Positions 30,775 to 41,885 of a stretch of DNA of 64,000 nucleotides are shown one piece after another. Position numbers and translations under genes: made by a program. The stretch covers positions 32,440,908-32,504,907 of the forward strand of contig NW_022145604.1 of assembly GCF_000002235.5 (NCBI RefSeq), written 5' to 3'. Under the pieces are notes generated by a model, which searched no databases, was not told the DNA's origin, and saw only the letters and a list, made by a program, of their open reading frames with translations. The stretch is from Strongylocentrotus purpuratus. Taxonomy: Eukaryota; Echinodermata; Echinoidea; Camarodonta; Strongylocentrotidae. Every line of letters begins with the position of its first letter. Within the stretch, counting starts at the first letter, position 1.

Positions 30775-32613
30775 ATGTCGGAATTTGAACGCAAAGTTTC
30801 ACGCAGTCTGCAGTGTCCCGTTTGTCTCGAGCTGCCTAGTGACCCGAAGCAGTTATCATGTACACATACTTTCTGTAAGAAATGCCTTAATGATATTCTT
30901 AAAAGCACTTCACAACATTTTGTAACATGTCCGATCTGCAGAAGTGAAACATCTGTAAAGGGTGGCAATGTCTTGAATCTAAATACTAATGTTCCTCTTA
31001 AGTCTCTCATTGATGAGGTGAGAAATAGGCAGCAAGTCTGTGAAACGTGCGACTCAAAATCGAGAGCTGTACATTTCTGTTGTGACTGTTATAAGAACAT
31101 GTGTGACACATGCCTTGATATTCACAAAAAATGGATGCCTCATGGCGAGCATAGAGTTGTGGAAGTAAAAGAAGTCAGAGAGGGAAGCGTGGTCCCCGAA
31201 AAAGAGGTTTACTGTCAAGAACACAAAGCAGATAAACAAAAACACCTCTGTACTGATGTGTGTATAACATGTAAGAGGTATATCTGCTTAAGATGTCGAG
31301 TGCTGTACCATGACAAGAAAGGTCACACTGTTCAAGATGCTGAGGGATACAATGCATCTACCAAGACACAAATTAAATCTCTACAAGCCCGAGGTATGAC
31401 GAAAGCTACAACCATCAAGAATCACGTGACCTGCATCAACATTCAGAAGAAGCGTGTCACGGATCACATTGCCGGCAAAAAAAATGAAATCAACACGAGT
31501 TATCACGAATCACTCAAGAAATTGAAGGAGAGGAAAGCAGCGTTAGACAAACAGTTGGATAGTCAGGTAGAGAAATTATGTAACAAATTGGATGAGATGA
31601 AAGATGTTGATGAAAGGTTTATTACAAGTATTGAGAGTGCGAGTGTGCTAGCGGGTAATAGCGCGAAGGCTCCATTAGAAGAGGATATTATTGCTATTCG
31701 TGATACACTGTCTGGTGAGCTGAACAATGTACTAGATAGGGATGATCCAGAGAATAAGTTTCCTACGGATGTAGCTGAACGTGCAGAGCAACTGATATTC
31801 ACACCTCACTGTCAATGTGATCAGTTGAACATTGGTGAGGTCAGGTTCATGAAATGTGAGTTGGAATGTGATGTAGAACTCTCTAAGAAAGACAGCATGA
31901 ATGGCATGACTGCTACACGCGATGGAAGAATGGCAGTGGGATACAGCACTGGAGGAATCGATATCTTCTCTGCTAATGGCCAGCTCCAGAAGACAGTCCT
32001 CAAGAATGTCGGAATTTGTAGATTAGGAGTCTTGTCTGATGGTCGGTATGTCGTTCTTAATCGCAGAGATAACATCACACTGTACACACAGGAGTATGAG
32101 AAGCTGGATTTAACATTTGATACTCTGAGTAATGATGCTAAAGAGAATGTTAGTCTCACTGTAGACAGTAATGATCTGATCTATGTCGGCTACTGGAAAG
32201 CCGAGAAGATCCAGGCATTCTCTCAAGCAGGTGGGAGGGCGATCAGAGAGATACCATGCGATGGGTATACCCCTGAGCAGATCACTAGTTATAATGACGT
32301 ATTGATCATCAAAAGTTGTTATACAGTAAGAATAATCGACAAAGATGGCAATGTAAAACACAAGGTAACGAAATCAAACGTTTACCCAAACGCTGCTGTG
32401 ACTCAGAATAATTCAATCCTAATCGCTTGGGTCAAGCTTGCTGATGGGTTGGTTAGTATCGATGAGTACACCAGCGAGCTCAAACACGTCAAGACTCTCA
32501 TCTTTGATCAAAAGATTGAGAAGCCTGAGACACGTAACTGGTACTATTTCCGCGAGTTCCGATCAGGGGAGATTGCTTTCTGTACTCCTGGTAGACTCTA
32601 TATATTCAACTAA
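30775..32613 (+). CDS. TRIM-family RING E3 ubiquitin ligase with C-terminal beta-propeller-like region, single exon
   Basis: A 612-residue uninterrupted frame with A at -3 of the ATG. A C3HC4 RING finger lies at 14-55 (C14, C17, C29, H31, C34, C37, C52, C55). Two B-boxes follow: about 89-126 (C89-x2-C92 ... C110-x2-C113 ... H123, H126) and about 147-184 (C147, H150, C163, C166, C171, C174, H179, H184). A coiled coil rich in K/E/L covers about 195-285. Residues about 360-612 contain repeated strands like GRMAVGYSTGGIDIFS and DGNVKHKV, fitting the NHL/WD-type propeller of TRIM2/3/56-like proteins. The expected role is E2-dependent ubiquitin transfer, with the propeller selecting substrate or RNA. 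Single-exon TRIM genes of this kind are often expanded in invertebrate deuterostomes. The exact orthologue cannot be named. Confidence 0.92.
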   Translation: MSEFERKVSRSLQCPVCLELPSDPKQLSCTHTFCKKCLNDILKSTSQHFVTCPICRSETSVKGGNVLNLNTNVPLKSLIDEVRNRQQVCETCDSKSRAVHFCCDCYKNMCDTCLDIHKKWMPHGEHRVVEVKEVREGSVVPEKEVYCQEHKADKQKHLCTDVCITCKRYICLRCRVLYHDKKGHTVQDAEGYNASTKTQIKSLQARGMTKATTIKNHVTCINIQKKRVTDHIAGKKNEINTSYHESLKKLKERKAALDKQLDSQVEKLCNKLDEMKDVDERFITSIESASVLAGNSAKAPLEEDIIAIRDTLSGELNNVLDRDDPENKFPTDVAERAEQLIFTPHCQCDQLNIGEVRFMKCELECDVELSKKDSMNGMTATRDGRMAVGYSTGGIDIFSANGQLQKTVLKNVGICRLGVLSDGRYVVLNRRDNITLYTQEYEKLDLTFDTLSNDAKENVSLTVDSNDLIYVGYWKAEKIQAFSQAGGRAIREIPCDGYTPEQITSYNDVLIIKSCYTVRIIDKDGNVKHKVTKSNVYPNAAVTQNNSILIAWVKLADGLVSIDEYTSELKHVKTLIFDQKIEKPETRNWYYFREFRSGEIAFCTPGRLYIFN

Positions 32614-32703
32614 TAATCACACCAGTCCATGATGATAACAGTCATACATATATGAGTGGAAGTAAACTTGAATATGTATATGGCTATAAAGAAATGTTTA
32701 ATG

Positions 32704-32709
32704 AATAAA
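32704..32709 (+). promoter_or_regulatory. Polyadenylation signal of the TRIM gene
   Basis: AATAAA about 90 bp after the TRIM stop codon. Confidence 0.55.
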
Positions 32710-32714
32710 TTAGT

Positions 32715-33482
32715 TTTTTTCCATTTTTATTCAACGATATAAAAAAATAGTACAATACAATGGAACAGTGGACATGATCATATATAAAGTTAACATATCG
32801 TTAGGGGAAACCAAAAAAGATCGAGATCTTGTGGACTGGTGCCCCTTTTACAAAATTAACAATCTAAAAGTAAAACATTAATAATAATCACAAGCGGACA
32901 CATCCAACAGACACACACGCACACCCACACACGCACACACACACACACACACACACTCACCCAAGAGAAGGGAAGGAGAAAGAGAGATTACATGTACAGC
33001 GTACATACATTTATATGAGGTAAAATTATTTAAAATATGTTTGGAAATCAAGAAGAAAATATCAGTTGCAACTAATAATAACTAGCTGCCATCTAAACAG
33101 ATGAAGCTATAAAATCATTAAGATGTTTGTTTAATACATAATAGGTGGAGACCATCACGTGATGAACTTTTAAACATGTTACTCTATCGTCTCTTAAAGT
33201 AGGCCTAATACACAAGGTGAAATATGTGTTGTTCTATTATTTTTGTATCAATATACATGTACATATATTTGGGTAGGGTATCATCCCTTTATAATCTTTC
33301 CATTCTGTAACTCAAGTTCATGGAAAAAATTACTTGTTTATAGTGTTTATGAAACTTTGTTTTGGTTATCCAATGGATAATATTATTTGCGAAATTTAAA
33401 CAGTTCAAGTTCTGTATATTATATTGAAAAATCTCAAAGTAAATCATAATTGAGAAAAGCCAGAGAAGAGCACTCCTGTATG
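32715..33482. other. No gene recognised; contains an (AC)n microsatellite
   Basis: An AC-rich tract covers 32911-32960, with CACGCAC interruptions. The rest is AT-rich, and a 65-codon minus-strand frame has no recognisable features. Confidence 0.5.
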
Positions 33483-33794
33483 TCATCGGGTAATCCCCAA
33501 CTCCGAAAGCTTACAAAGTTATTTGAAGATTACGTCATCGGGTAATCCCCAACTCCGAAAGCTTACAAAGTTATTTGAAGATTACGTCAGCGGGTAATCC
33601 CCAACTCCGAAAGCTTACAAAGTTATTTGAAGATTACGTCATCGGGTAATCCCCAACTCCGAAAGCTTATACAGTTATTTGAAGGTTACGTCATCGGGTA
33701 ATCCCCAACTCCGAAAGCTTATACAGTTATTTGAAGGTTACGTCATCGGGTAATCCCCAACTCCGAAAGCTTACAAAGTTATTTGAAGAAAAGG
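33483..33794. repeat. 52-bp minisatellite, six copies
   Basis: Units start at 33483, 33535, 33587, 33639, 33691 and 33743, each beginning TCATCGGGTAATCCCCAAC and ending GAAGATTACG or GAAGGTTACG. Units 4 and 5 share TATACAG and GGTTACG variants; unit 3 has TCAGCGGG. The last unit decays after GAAG. Unit junctions contain TTACGTCA, an ATF/CREB-like octamer, and GATTAC ... GTAATC, a small inverted repeat. Confidence 0.95.
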
Positions 33795-34194
33795 GATCAT
33801 CCTAAGCTATACGAAAACTCAATAACTATGCATTTGTTTATGTTCTTTTACATAAAGTTGAGTTCTAGTCAAAATAGTACATGGTCTTTATCAGGAAAAA
33901 AATATTTCACATGTTACATCAATATTCTATTTAACAAAACATATTTGTAACAAAAACTTGAAAAATCACGGGAAGGAAACATGTAAACAATGTGAAACAC
34001 TGTGAAAGATTTTCATGATAGAAAAGCCTTCGACTAACCTACTACAACTTGCTGAAGATCACGTGCACTGTCAAGGGAATATTGGCCTAAAAACGAAAAT
34101 GTGACCCAAACTCTTCAGCTATAAAATTGTATAATTAGTATTTTAACTCTTATATCTTTTCAGGAGATAATCCTACTTTGATATTCTCCCAAAT
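33795..34194. other. No gene recognised
   Basis: AT-rich sequence without recognisable frames. Confidence 0.45.
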
Positions 34195-35589
34195 TGACAT
34201 ACAAAGAATGAGGAAACTCAAAAATTATTTTTCGTTTTTACCAGGACTCAGTTTTCTCTTTGACATTCTTTGTTGGACGATGTATACTGTTTCGTAATAT
34301 GAAGAACAGACCAAGGAATGTATATGGGAATATATGGACAAATGTATTACAACTATAACGGTTACCTAAAATGTTCTGTATGTGTATGAACAGGTCATTG
34401 GGACAAACTTATCTGACAGGTTCAGTGATTATCTTTATAAATGTATTGCGAGCTGACTCGTTTCAAATAAATGTCGTTATTGAGTTATATCTATGTAGAG
34501 GGTACTTGGATGACATGAAAAATGCATCAATGTAGAGGTTATCATTTAACATTGTAGAAACTATGATAAAAAAATGTTTACTTTTTTTCTATAACATGTG
34601 TATGTATCAGTCTATATTTTGAGGAAAAAATAAATCGTTTTATTTGAAAAGTGGTGAATCCCAAGCAAAAATTGTGTCTCTCTTAATGTAAGAATATTGA
34701 TATAATATTAAGGAGCTGCTGCTGTCGATGTAATACCAAAGCTCCTCCTACCTTCTTGAAAATACTCATTTGTTGCTAAAGTCCGTTCTACAGATGATAG
34801 AAGGTACAACAAATAAATGCCAGTAATTCTGGTAATGGCGTTGAATGATGTTGATGATGTTTTTGTTTTTTTTCTTGCTGTTTTCTGTATATTATTTTGG
34901 TTGTTGTTTGTTTGTTGTTTGGTTTTAGTTTTAACATTTGATTTTTAAAACAGTAACCAATGAGGAGAGCTCTTGCAAAAAATACAAAAGTAAATACTTT
35001 TTTGTGTCAGCAATCCACATGCATTATTTATGGTCCGATGTTACGTTAATGACAATCAAATGAATGAAAAGAATAAATAGTGGTAATGACAGTGGTGATG
35101 TTGATGTTGACGATGATGATAATGATGTAGTATGATTGATTGCCTATAGTTCTGATGTAAACGAAGCCGAATTATGATGATGACGAAGATGATGACAATG
35201 ATGAAGATGATGACGTTAATGATAATGATGATGATGACGATGATGATGAAATAGATGATGATTATTATAACGATAACAATATTGATAGTGATGACGATAG
35301 TTATACCATGACAGAGTTTTATTTAATATACTAATGACGTAGATAAAGATATTGGTGATAACATATATGATGATAGTCCTGACATTAACGATGGGCATGA
35401 TGATGGTGAAGATGATGACGATGATGATGATGATGATGAAAATGATAGAAACATTAATAATGATAATGACAGTGATACCGTGACAAGGTTTCTTTTCATA
35501 ATGATGACGTTTATGACAAGGTCAGGGATAAAATAGATGATGATAGTTAAGATATGGCCGATTGGCGTGATGATGATGTTGACGGTGTT

Positions 35590-35635
35590 GGTAGTACTGT
35601 AGAGTAATCACACTGCCTGTGCACACAATCTGCCC

Positions 35636-35670
<35 letters not shown>

Positions 35671-36930
35671 CAGCAGTCAGTTGGTAGAAATAACAATTTG
35701 TGTAAACAAAATTTAAAAAACTAAACAATATTTTTAAATTTGTATTTTACATATATTTCAAGCATACCTTTAACTACAATTATGTGTAGTTTCATTGTTA
35801 TAGGCTTGTGGGAAATATGTTAAATTATTTAATTAGAATATTGTCTTATCAGCCATGTGTGACATGGCCCGCTGATCGCCCATTGACTTGCAGTGTTATT
35901 CTGCGTGGTGAAAATGCACCTCAATTTATAAAACTCCCCTACAAAAAATAGAATACCCTCATATGTTTCACTCATTAAATCAATTTGATGTTCACACTTA
36001 AGGTAGCCACAACTGTATTTGGGACACTAAAATGTTTGTAATCTTAAAATTAAGTTCCTGTAGATTGTTATGCCTGTTGAATGGTTTCTCGGAAAATCGT
36101 CATAAATCCTCAAATCTGACATCTTTTAAAAATACAAATATACTGTGATGTAGCTGAAAGTCTCCAAATTCTTATCATATGATCGGTTTTTCTGAATAAT
36201 TGTGAAATACGGTGATCCAAGTATAAATATTTGGAATTTAAGGTTAATATTTGGTGTAAATATGATCTATAAATATATGATTTAAAAGATGCTCCAAAAA
36301 TGAACAGTTTGACTTTCCTAATTTGCATAATGAATGTGCGAATATAAATTTAGCTGAAATGACCTAATTTGCATATTTGATGAATATTTATGATTTTGTT
36401 TTTCTTTCAAATAAAATATATTTCCATACCTGTCTGATATACATAGATTTCACTGATGTTTCATGTTCGGTTTTGATTCGATTACATATGCGCATATTAA
36501 TTAGGCGGACTAAGTAATTTTCACAACTTTTTCATATCTGCAGATTCGCAAAAATGGCAACAATTACTTATTTTGTTGGCTTTTGTTTTCAAAACGGTAA
36601 TAGATATATGAAATTTTTTTTGTGTGTTTTTTACCAAAAAGATGATATTTTAGTGTCTGATAATTTAATTTATTATTTGTGTCCAAGAAGGTGATGAATT
36701 AAGTTGTCAACTTTGTCGAATTTTGCCATTTTTGCCAATTTGACCATTTCTGGCAGGTTTTGGGGTAATTTTGTGATATAAAAAAAATGGTATAAAAGCA
36801 CAACGCATTAACCGATTTCAATTCTATTTTTGTTTGTTTGTTGAAGCTTTCATAAAGCTTGATCATTTGCAATCATCAAATAACATGTGTTTGTTGTACT
36901 TATTTTTGGTGTGCTATACCTAGTAGTAGT
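35590..36930. other. Insertion in composite copy 3, unidentified
   Basis: This sequence is absent from copies 1 and 2 at the corresponding place. It starts with a (CA)n microsatellite (35638-35669) and continues with AT-rich sequence containing several ATTTGCAT words (36320, 36368 and nearby). No coding frame or clear termini found. Confidence 0.45.
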
Positions 36931-37520
36931 AATGAATAATGATGGCAATGATGATGATGACGTCATCGTCATCATCACCACTATCATCAGCAGCAGCATC
37001 ATCATCATCTACAATCTTATCATCATTTCTAACACTGTTATTTTCAAATTTCACATCATCATCAATGTCACAATTTAATAGGTTACACGGCAGACCCGCA
37101 TCTCAGACTTAATAACACGTCATGTTGATATTTTGTTTTAGATGGCGCTGTTTAAAATGGTTGTATGGTACGTTTGGATCTATTTTGGCAAATCAAAGCT
37201 ATTTTGTCCTGTACGAAACCCAAGAAAATATATCATATCGATTACTCTACTTGAACTTAGATCCAACAAATTATCAACTTAATTCACACTTCTATTTGCA
37301 TTGATTCATTTTCCTGTTCATGATTCCATAATTCCTTAATTTCATATTTTGTAATTTTGTTTAGGGGGACGGGAGTGGCCTAGGTGGCGGGGCAGGCGGG
37401 GGACTGCAATGAGTGAACAAAACGAAGGAATGGGTCACGAATAATATTTAAGGGAGCAACAGAAAAAGAAGGAACATATTTCTCCTTAGTAATGGCATTT
37501 ATTTTATTAATGCGTTAGTA

Positions 37521-38642
37521 TAGGATTTCCCGGCGAAATTCTCGAGTTTGTCCTTCAAATTCATTTACTTTGCATTAAAGTTAGCACAGATCGGCTTTGC
37601 CATGCCAATTATCATTCAATTTTCCCGTTTTGGTATTTAATTTAAGATTTTGGTCGAAGGGTTTCATAGATCTGTCATTTAATTTAGAATCTGCTCAACT
37701 AGCATTCAAATAAGTCGTCATTTGTCGAGGCGTCATTTTCATCATTCAAATTAACACCTGTCATTCGTATTCGAATAATGTTTATTCAAGTTAGGATATT
37801 AGGGGGGAAAATGCAACACACGTTTACAGTTTTTAAAAATGCAATTAAATGCATGATTTGCCATTGGGGTCTTTTCTATTATTCCATTTATTAAATTTAT
37901 TAATTTTGAGGACAATTCATATGGGTGTAGTCGGACATTAGGTAAAGAAGGGGGTGAAATCAAGGGATATGGCACTTCTGCACAGACATGTTCATATACC
38001 CCGGACAGGTGGGGGTACAAAAATACCTACCCCAGTCACAATATTGTACCCTTCCTCCATAATAAAATTGTGATAAATTTCTGATAAAACACAAGACAAA
38101 CAACCTTCTTACAAGAAAAATTACAAACATATTGAGCCCATCAAGTTCGTAGATGCAAGTCTTCTTTTTTTCTCTTAACAATCAAAGTTAAAGGATGATG
38201 AATTTCAGATATATCATTATGAAGTGTATAAATGCAAGAAAAACAAAATATGATGACTTACACATGAAAAAAACAATCTTGAAAGAAAAAAAATGAGCTA
38301 CAAAAAGTGTAATAAACGAGAAATGTATATTGACCGTCCATTTAAGTGCACAAAGTGCCAATTTGAATGCTACGAATGAATTAAAATTGGAGAAGTACAC
38401 TTTCGCGATGTCAGAAATCGTGTTGCGCCAAATCGAATGACCAAATAGCGAAAGAAGCACATTATTCATTAATTTGAATGAAACATACATAGATTTTAAC
38501 AAAAACTTTATGGATTTGAAAACTTGAAAAATATAATATAATATAAACCCAAGATATACCTGACAGCACTAAAACCGTCGAATTTGAACGTAAGACAAAT
38601 TAATTTGAATGACAAACTCGCGAAATCGGCCGGAAAATCCTA
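37521..38642. mobile_element. Foldback element built of CATTCAAATTA-like motifs, TA target duplication
   Basis: The left end TAGGATTTCCCGGCGAAATT and the complement of the right end (TAGGATTTTCCGGCCGATTT) are inverted; similarity continues for about 47 bp through CGAGTTTGTC and TTCAAATT. TA flanks at 37519-37520 and 38643-38644. Copies 1 (2540-2550) and 3 show an empty versus filled site: GTAG-TA-TTTTATTTG against TTAG-TA-[insert]-TA-CTTTATTTG. The left third is made of CATTCAAATTA/TCATTTAATTTA words; the right end carries the complements (AATTAATTTGAATGA). No transposase frame. Confidence 0.8.
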
Positions 38643-38885
38643 TACTTTATTTGCTTAGAAGGGCGATTTTGGGGAGGGGCAATTTTGTTGGTTCCAGATC
38701 CATTTCTACACAGAATTTGGCCATCTTGGTTTCGCTGGGTCACAACACGGCGTATATTTTTTTGTTTTGTGCTTGCCCAACAAAGCAGTAGTCGCCATAT
38801 TGTGTCCAAATCGAACTAGGTTGATCACACTCTCCTAATCAATGGCTCTGGCAGGTCCTGTTGTGGGACGCCCTCTCCCATCCCC

Positions 38886-39760
38886 ACCCCCTCATCATCT
38901 CGGTTTTTCCCTCGCTCACAAATCAGTAGGTCATCAGGTTATTGCCTGCCAAACGTGACGATGATAAACCTGACTACCATAGTTAATGCATCTAGTAGGT
39001 CCATGGTTAATGTATGATCATCGCAGTCACATTTTCTAAGGACACATTCTCAGGAAGTGTACAAATGTTACTATATTTCCGGCTCTAAACCTTTGACTCG
39101 AGCTCGAGTCGAATATAAATGCACACATAGACTACCACATAATACGAATTAGTCTATGATACCTTTCGACTCGAATATAGTACACTGTTTAACAGTAATT
39201 GAATGAATGGAGAACACAAATTGAATTTCTGAAAAGAGGTAAAGCATCGAACTGGAAAATTACATGTAGTTACACTGCAATCGTATACGTCTACTGTCGC
39301 TTTGCCGATATGTGTGGATATTCTACTAACTTTCCCGTCTTTATATATAATATATTATGTCTACATCCGAAAAAGCTCAGAACTTATGATAAATATCAAC
39401 ATAAAAAACTCGAAATCTGATTCGATACTAAAAAACTACAGATTTGTGTTTAGTTTATTATTATCATTAAGACAGTTTAGTATATAGTATTTGGCGTATT
39501 GGGCACGTTAAAGGTAATACAAAGCTTTGGGAAATTTTGAAAACTGGATGAATAGTAATTCTTTAAAATATTGATATATGTGGATGAACCTGTGGATGTA
39601 TAAGCACTAACAAAATTAGCCCCTAAAACACTTCTGCTTTCGTGAAAATGTTATCATTTTTGTTTAAATCGATTAAGACAAAATTTGCTCAATTCCTTTT
39701 TAAGTAGTGAACTAAACTGGAAAAGCAGATCCCAGCTTGAATCCAGCTTAAATCCAGCTG
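38886..39760. other. No gene recognised
   Basis: Contains a 16-bp palindrome GACTCGAGCTCGAGTC near 39095 and a reiterated CCAGCTTNAATCCAGCTT-like word at 39725-39770. No coding frame is supported. Confidence 0.45.
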
Positions 39761-39764
39761 AATC

Positions 39765-40460
39765 CAGTTTGCCTGTGCTTGTTTCATTACTATGTAGGAT
39801 TTGCTTTTCTCAAACCAGGAACTAAATGTTCGTTATTTCACAGTGAGACTTCTATCAACAACGACACGATTTGTTTCTCCGGCTTCTTAAAATCGATGTT
39901 TTCAGTTTGTTTCGAACCCTTTTAGGATGACAATTGGCTTTAATTAGCAGGCTTTCAAAGAAAATTGGTAGGATGGTCTTTCAAAGTTATCATAGCATGG
40001 TTTTCACTTGCACTGTACTTACAATTATTGTGCTGTAAATTGAGAAGTGCTTTGTCCACACACCATCTATGCACTTCATCGCACTCCTTGCAGTTACTCG
40101 CCTCACCTACCATCCCAGTAAACCTTCCTTAGTGAGCTTACAAAGGGATAACTCAACCAAGTACCACGTATCAAGCTCATGAATAAATGTTGCCAACGGA
40201 TCGATGTTTTATCAGAGTGACAATTTTCTAGTGTAATAATCATGAAGGAAGATCTACCCAGTTATTATGACTATAGCTGGGTCTGAGTCTTACTATTGTG
40301 AAGCAATTTCTACCGTGTTATCATGACTATAGATGTGTATAAATTTGACTAACGTGTCTGCCTTTTAATTTAATCCAGATCCGCAATATCAACAGCAAAG
40401 AGGGATCTTCCACGTGGACAACGTGCATTTGAGTCAAACGGAATACGTGGTTAATGTAAG
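39765..40460 (+). repeat. Low-copy duplicated segment, copy 2
   Basis: Collinear with 16285-16815 but with about 190 extra bases at 39991-40181. It is adjacent to the RecQ-like fragment on the other strand. Confidence 0.75.
40379..40455 (+). other. Exon-like block, copy 2
   Basis: 77 bp between an acceptor (TTTAATCCAG) and a donor (GTAAGT). Compared with 16724-16805 it lacks 5 bp, and the frame that is open there stops here (TAA at the end; TGA in another frame). Either the block is non-coding or this copy is dead. Confidence 0.35.
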
Positions 40461-40559
40461 TAAATTCTTCTTCTTATTCTGTTTTGCTCAATGGCGATTA
40501 GTCAATTATGACTATTGTCGCCAAAATATTTCTTTATGAAATAAGGACCTGGTCTTGTC

Positions 40560-40830
40560 CTGTTCACAACATTTTGGATTAAATTATTACATACCTGATC
40601 CTTCATTAAAGAAATGAGAGGTGAAACGATAACTTCAATAATGCAGTGTGAGTAGTACCTCCCGCCGAACTCTGGGCAGCTTCGGGAGGAGACGCCGATA
40701 GGGATGGTGTGCTGGCAGCGACTGTCGTCCGCACAATTCCTTGCACAGTGGAATGGCTTGAAAACTCGCAGATTTGCCATAACCGGTTGGAAGATTAACA
40801 AATACATCTTCCCCTTTCACTGCTGATTTT
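40560..40830 (-). pseudogene. RecQ-like helicase fragment (motifs I and Ia), frameshifted
   Basis: A minus-strand frame reads VKGEDVFVNLPTGYGKS, the Walker A motif I style of RecQ-type helicases, followed by a second frame with VIVSPLISLMKDQV, their motif Ia. The two are in different frames, so at least one single-base indel separates them. A splice donor CAG|GTATGT follows immediately after KDQ, and an acceptor-like AATCAG precedes the fragment. It is therefore exon-like and probably a decayed exon or a captured gene piece. The rest of the helicase was not found nearby. Confidence 0.65.
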
Positions 40831-41612
40831 ATATATCCGATAATTCAATTTTTCTCGTTTTTTATTACTTATCTATTTCGAAATAGTTTTGTGCAACTCA
40901 CTACATTGACCATGCTCCCCACTCAGTTACACATAGCGCTAGTCCTCCCCTTATAAACGATGCCATCTTACCACTCAGCGAGTTACTTTACGCTGACTTT
41001 TCGGCGGGCCTTGGTAACTCAGACATAGGCTAGGGGGCGTTTGTGTACCCAAGTGTTCCGAGGGGTTCATATTCAAAATCAAAATATGACAATATAATAA
41101 GACAAAATGTAAGCAAAACATTCGTGGGCTTGGTTAGTGTTACTTTACAGTGCGGATTATTTGTTATATATCTATGTAGACATTAACACATACACATATA
41201 TATACATATGCATATATATATATACATGTATATCTACACACAATGCATATGCCTCTGTATCAATTATTCGTCCATTATTTTGCGGGCTTATCCAAGTTTC
41301 CCATATAAGTAAATGATATTCAACATTATTTCCATGATTACTTTTGGCAGATTTTCATACACAACGTAAGGTATATTATTTTTACCTTAGGGCAGTCTTT
41401 TTCCGTGATTTACTTCCTTTTCCAATTCTGTTATTTTTTAAAAGATTAATTTATAACATGTTAAACATTCAGAATATGAAAGTCATTGTTTGGTGCATTT
41501 AATTTCTTATTTGCATATCTGTCTTTTATTCCTATTGATTTAAAGTTATTTTCAAAGGCATCTGCTACACATTATCTGGAAACTTCATCTTTCCCATTTT
41601 AAACCAATGTTG
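40831..41612. other. No gene recognised; (TA)-rich microsatellite
   Basis: A TATATACATA-type tract covers about 41187-41237. The remainder is AT-rich without frames of note. Confidence 0.45.
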
Positions 41613-41614
41613 AC

Positions 41615-41885
41615 ATATTTTTGTTTTGTTACTGGTACACCATTCAACCGTTTTATACAAGCTCAGAGCTTCGTGCAAAATGCCCGCCGGTTTTTTCGTT
41701 CTGCTTGACGAAGCACACGCTGTGCTTCTGCTTTCTTTTCTAAGTACTCATTTACCCTTTCAAAAGTTATTTTTTTCCATGACTTATTACACATTGTATT
41801 TCTTTGATTTTCTCTTTGCATTCTTTGGTCCACCAAGGCACCGTATTTTCTTTAATTTTCGTTGTATCTTGTAAACAGTTCTGTC
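41615..41885 (-). pseudogene. LINE fragment: linker between endonuclease and reverse transcriptase
   Basis: Minus-strand broken frames show VPWWTKECKEKI followed about 45 codons later by AEAQRVLRQAERKNRRAFC. These match the conserved linker between endonuclease and RT in I/Jockey/R1-type LINEs (PWW-x-EC ... R-x-A-x4-WR-x-F). It may belong to the same lineage as the RNase H fragment at 52965-53824. Confidence 0.55.

Larger units (their letters stand above)
34195..38885 (+). repeat. Composite GAT/ATC interspersed repeat, copy 3
   Basis: The most complete copy. The first block is 34198-34690. GAT-rich sequence covers 34840-35590, of which 35445-35590 aligns with the window start (CGTGACAAGGT, GATGATAGT, ATGGCCGAT). 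A strand switch follows at 36945-37000, with GATGACGTCATC at the centre. The TTTTAGATGGCGCT block is at 37065-37340 and the TTTCTCCTTAG block at 37371-37490. The GAATTTGGCCATCTTGG / GGACGCCCTCTCCC block is at 38645-38885. Two insertions relative to copy 1 are recognisable: about 35590-36930 and 37521-38642. Confidence 0.75.

Noticed and set aside
33483..33794. Regular 52-bp repeats as a CRISPR array
   Set aside because: The repeats are contiguous with no unique spacers, and the genome is eukaryotic; a minisatellite explains it.
39090..39112. Palindrome GACTCGAGCTCGAGTC as a protein binding site
   Set aside because: A single perfect palindrome with no neighbouring gene or repeated occurrence; noted only in the spacer description.
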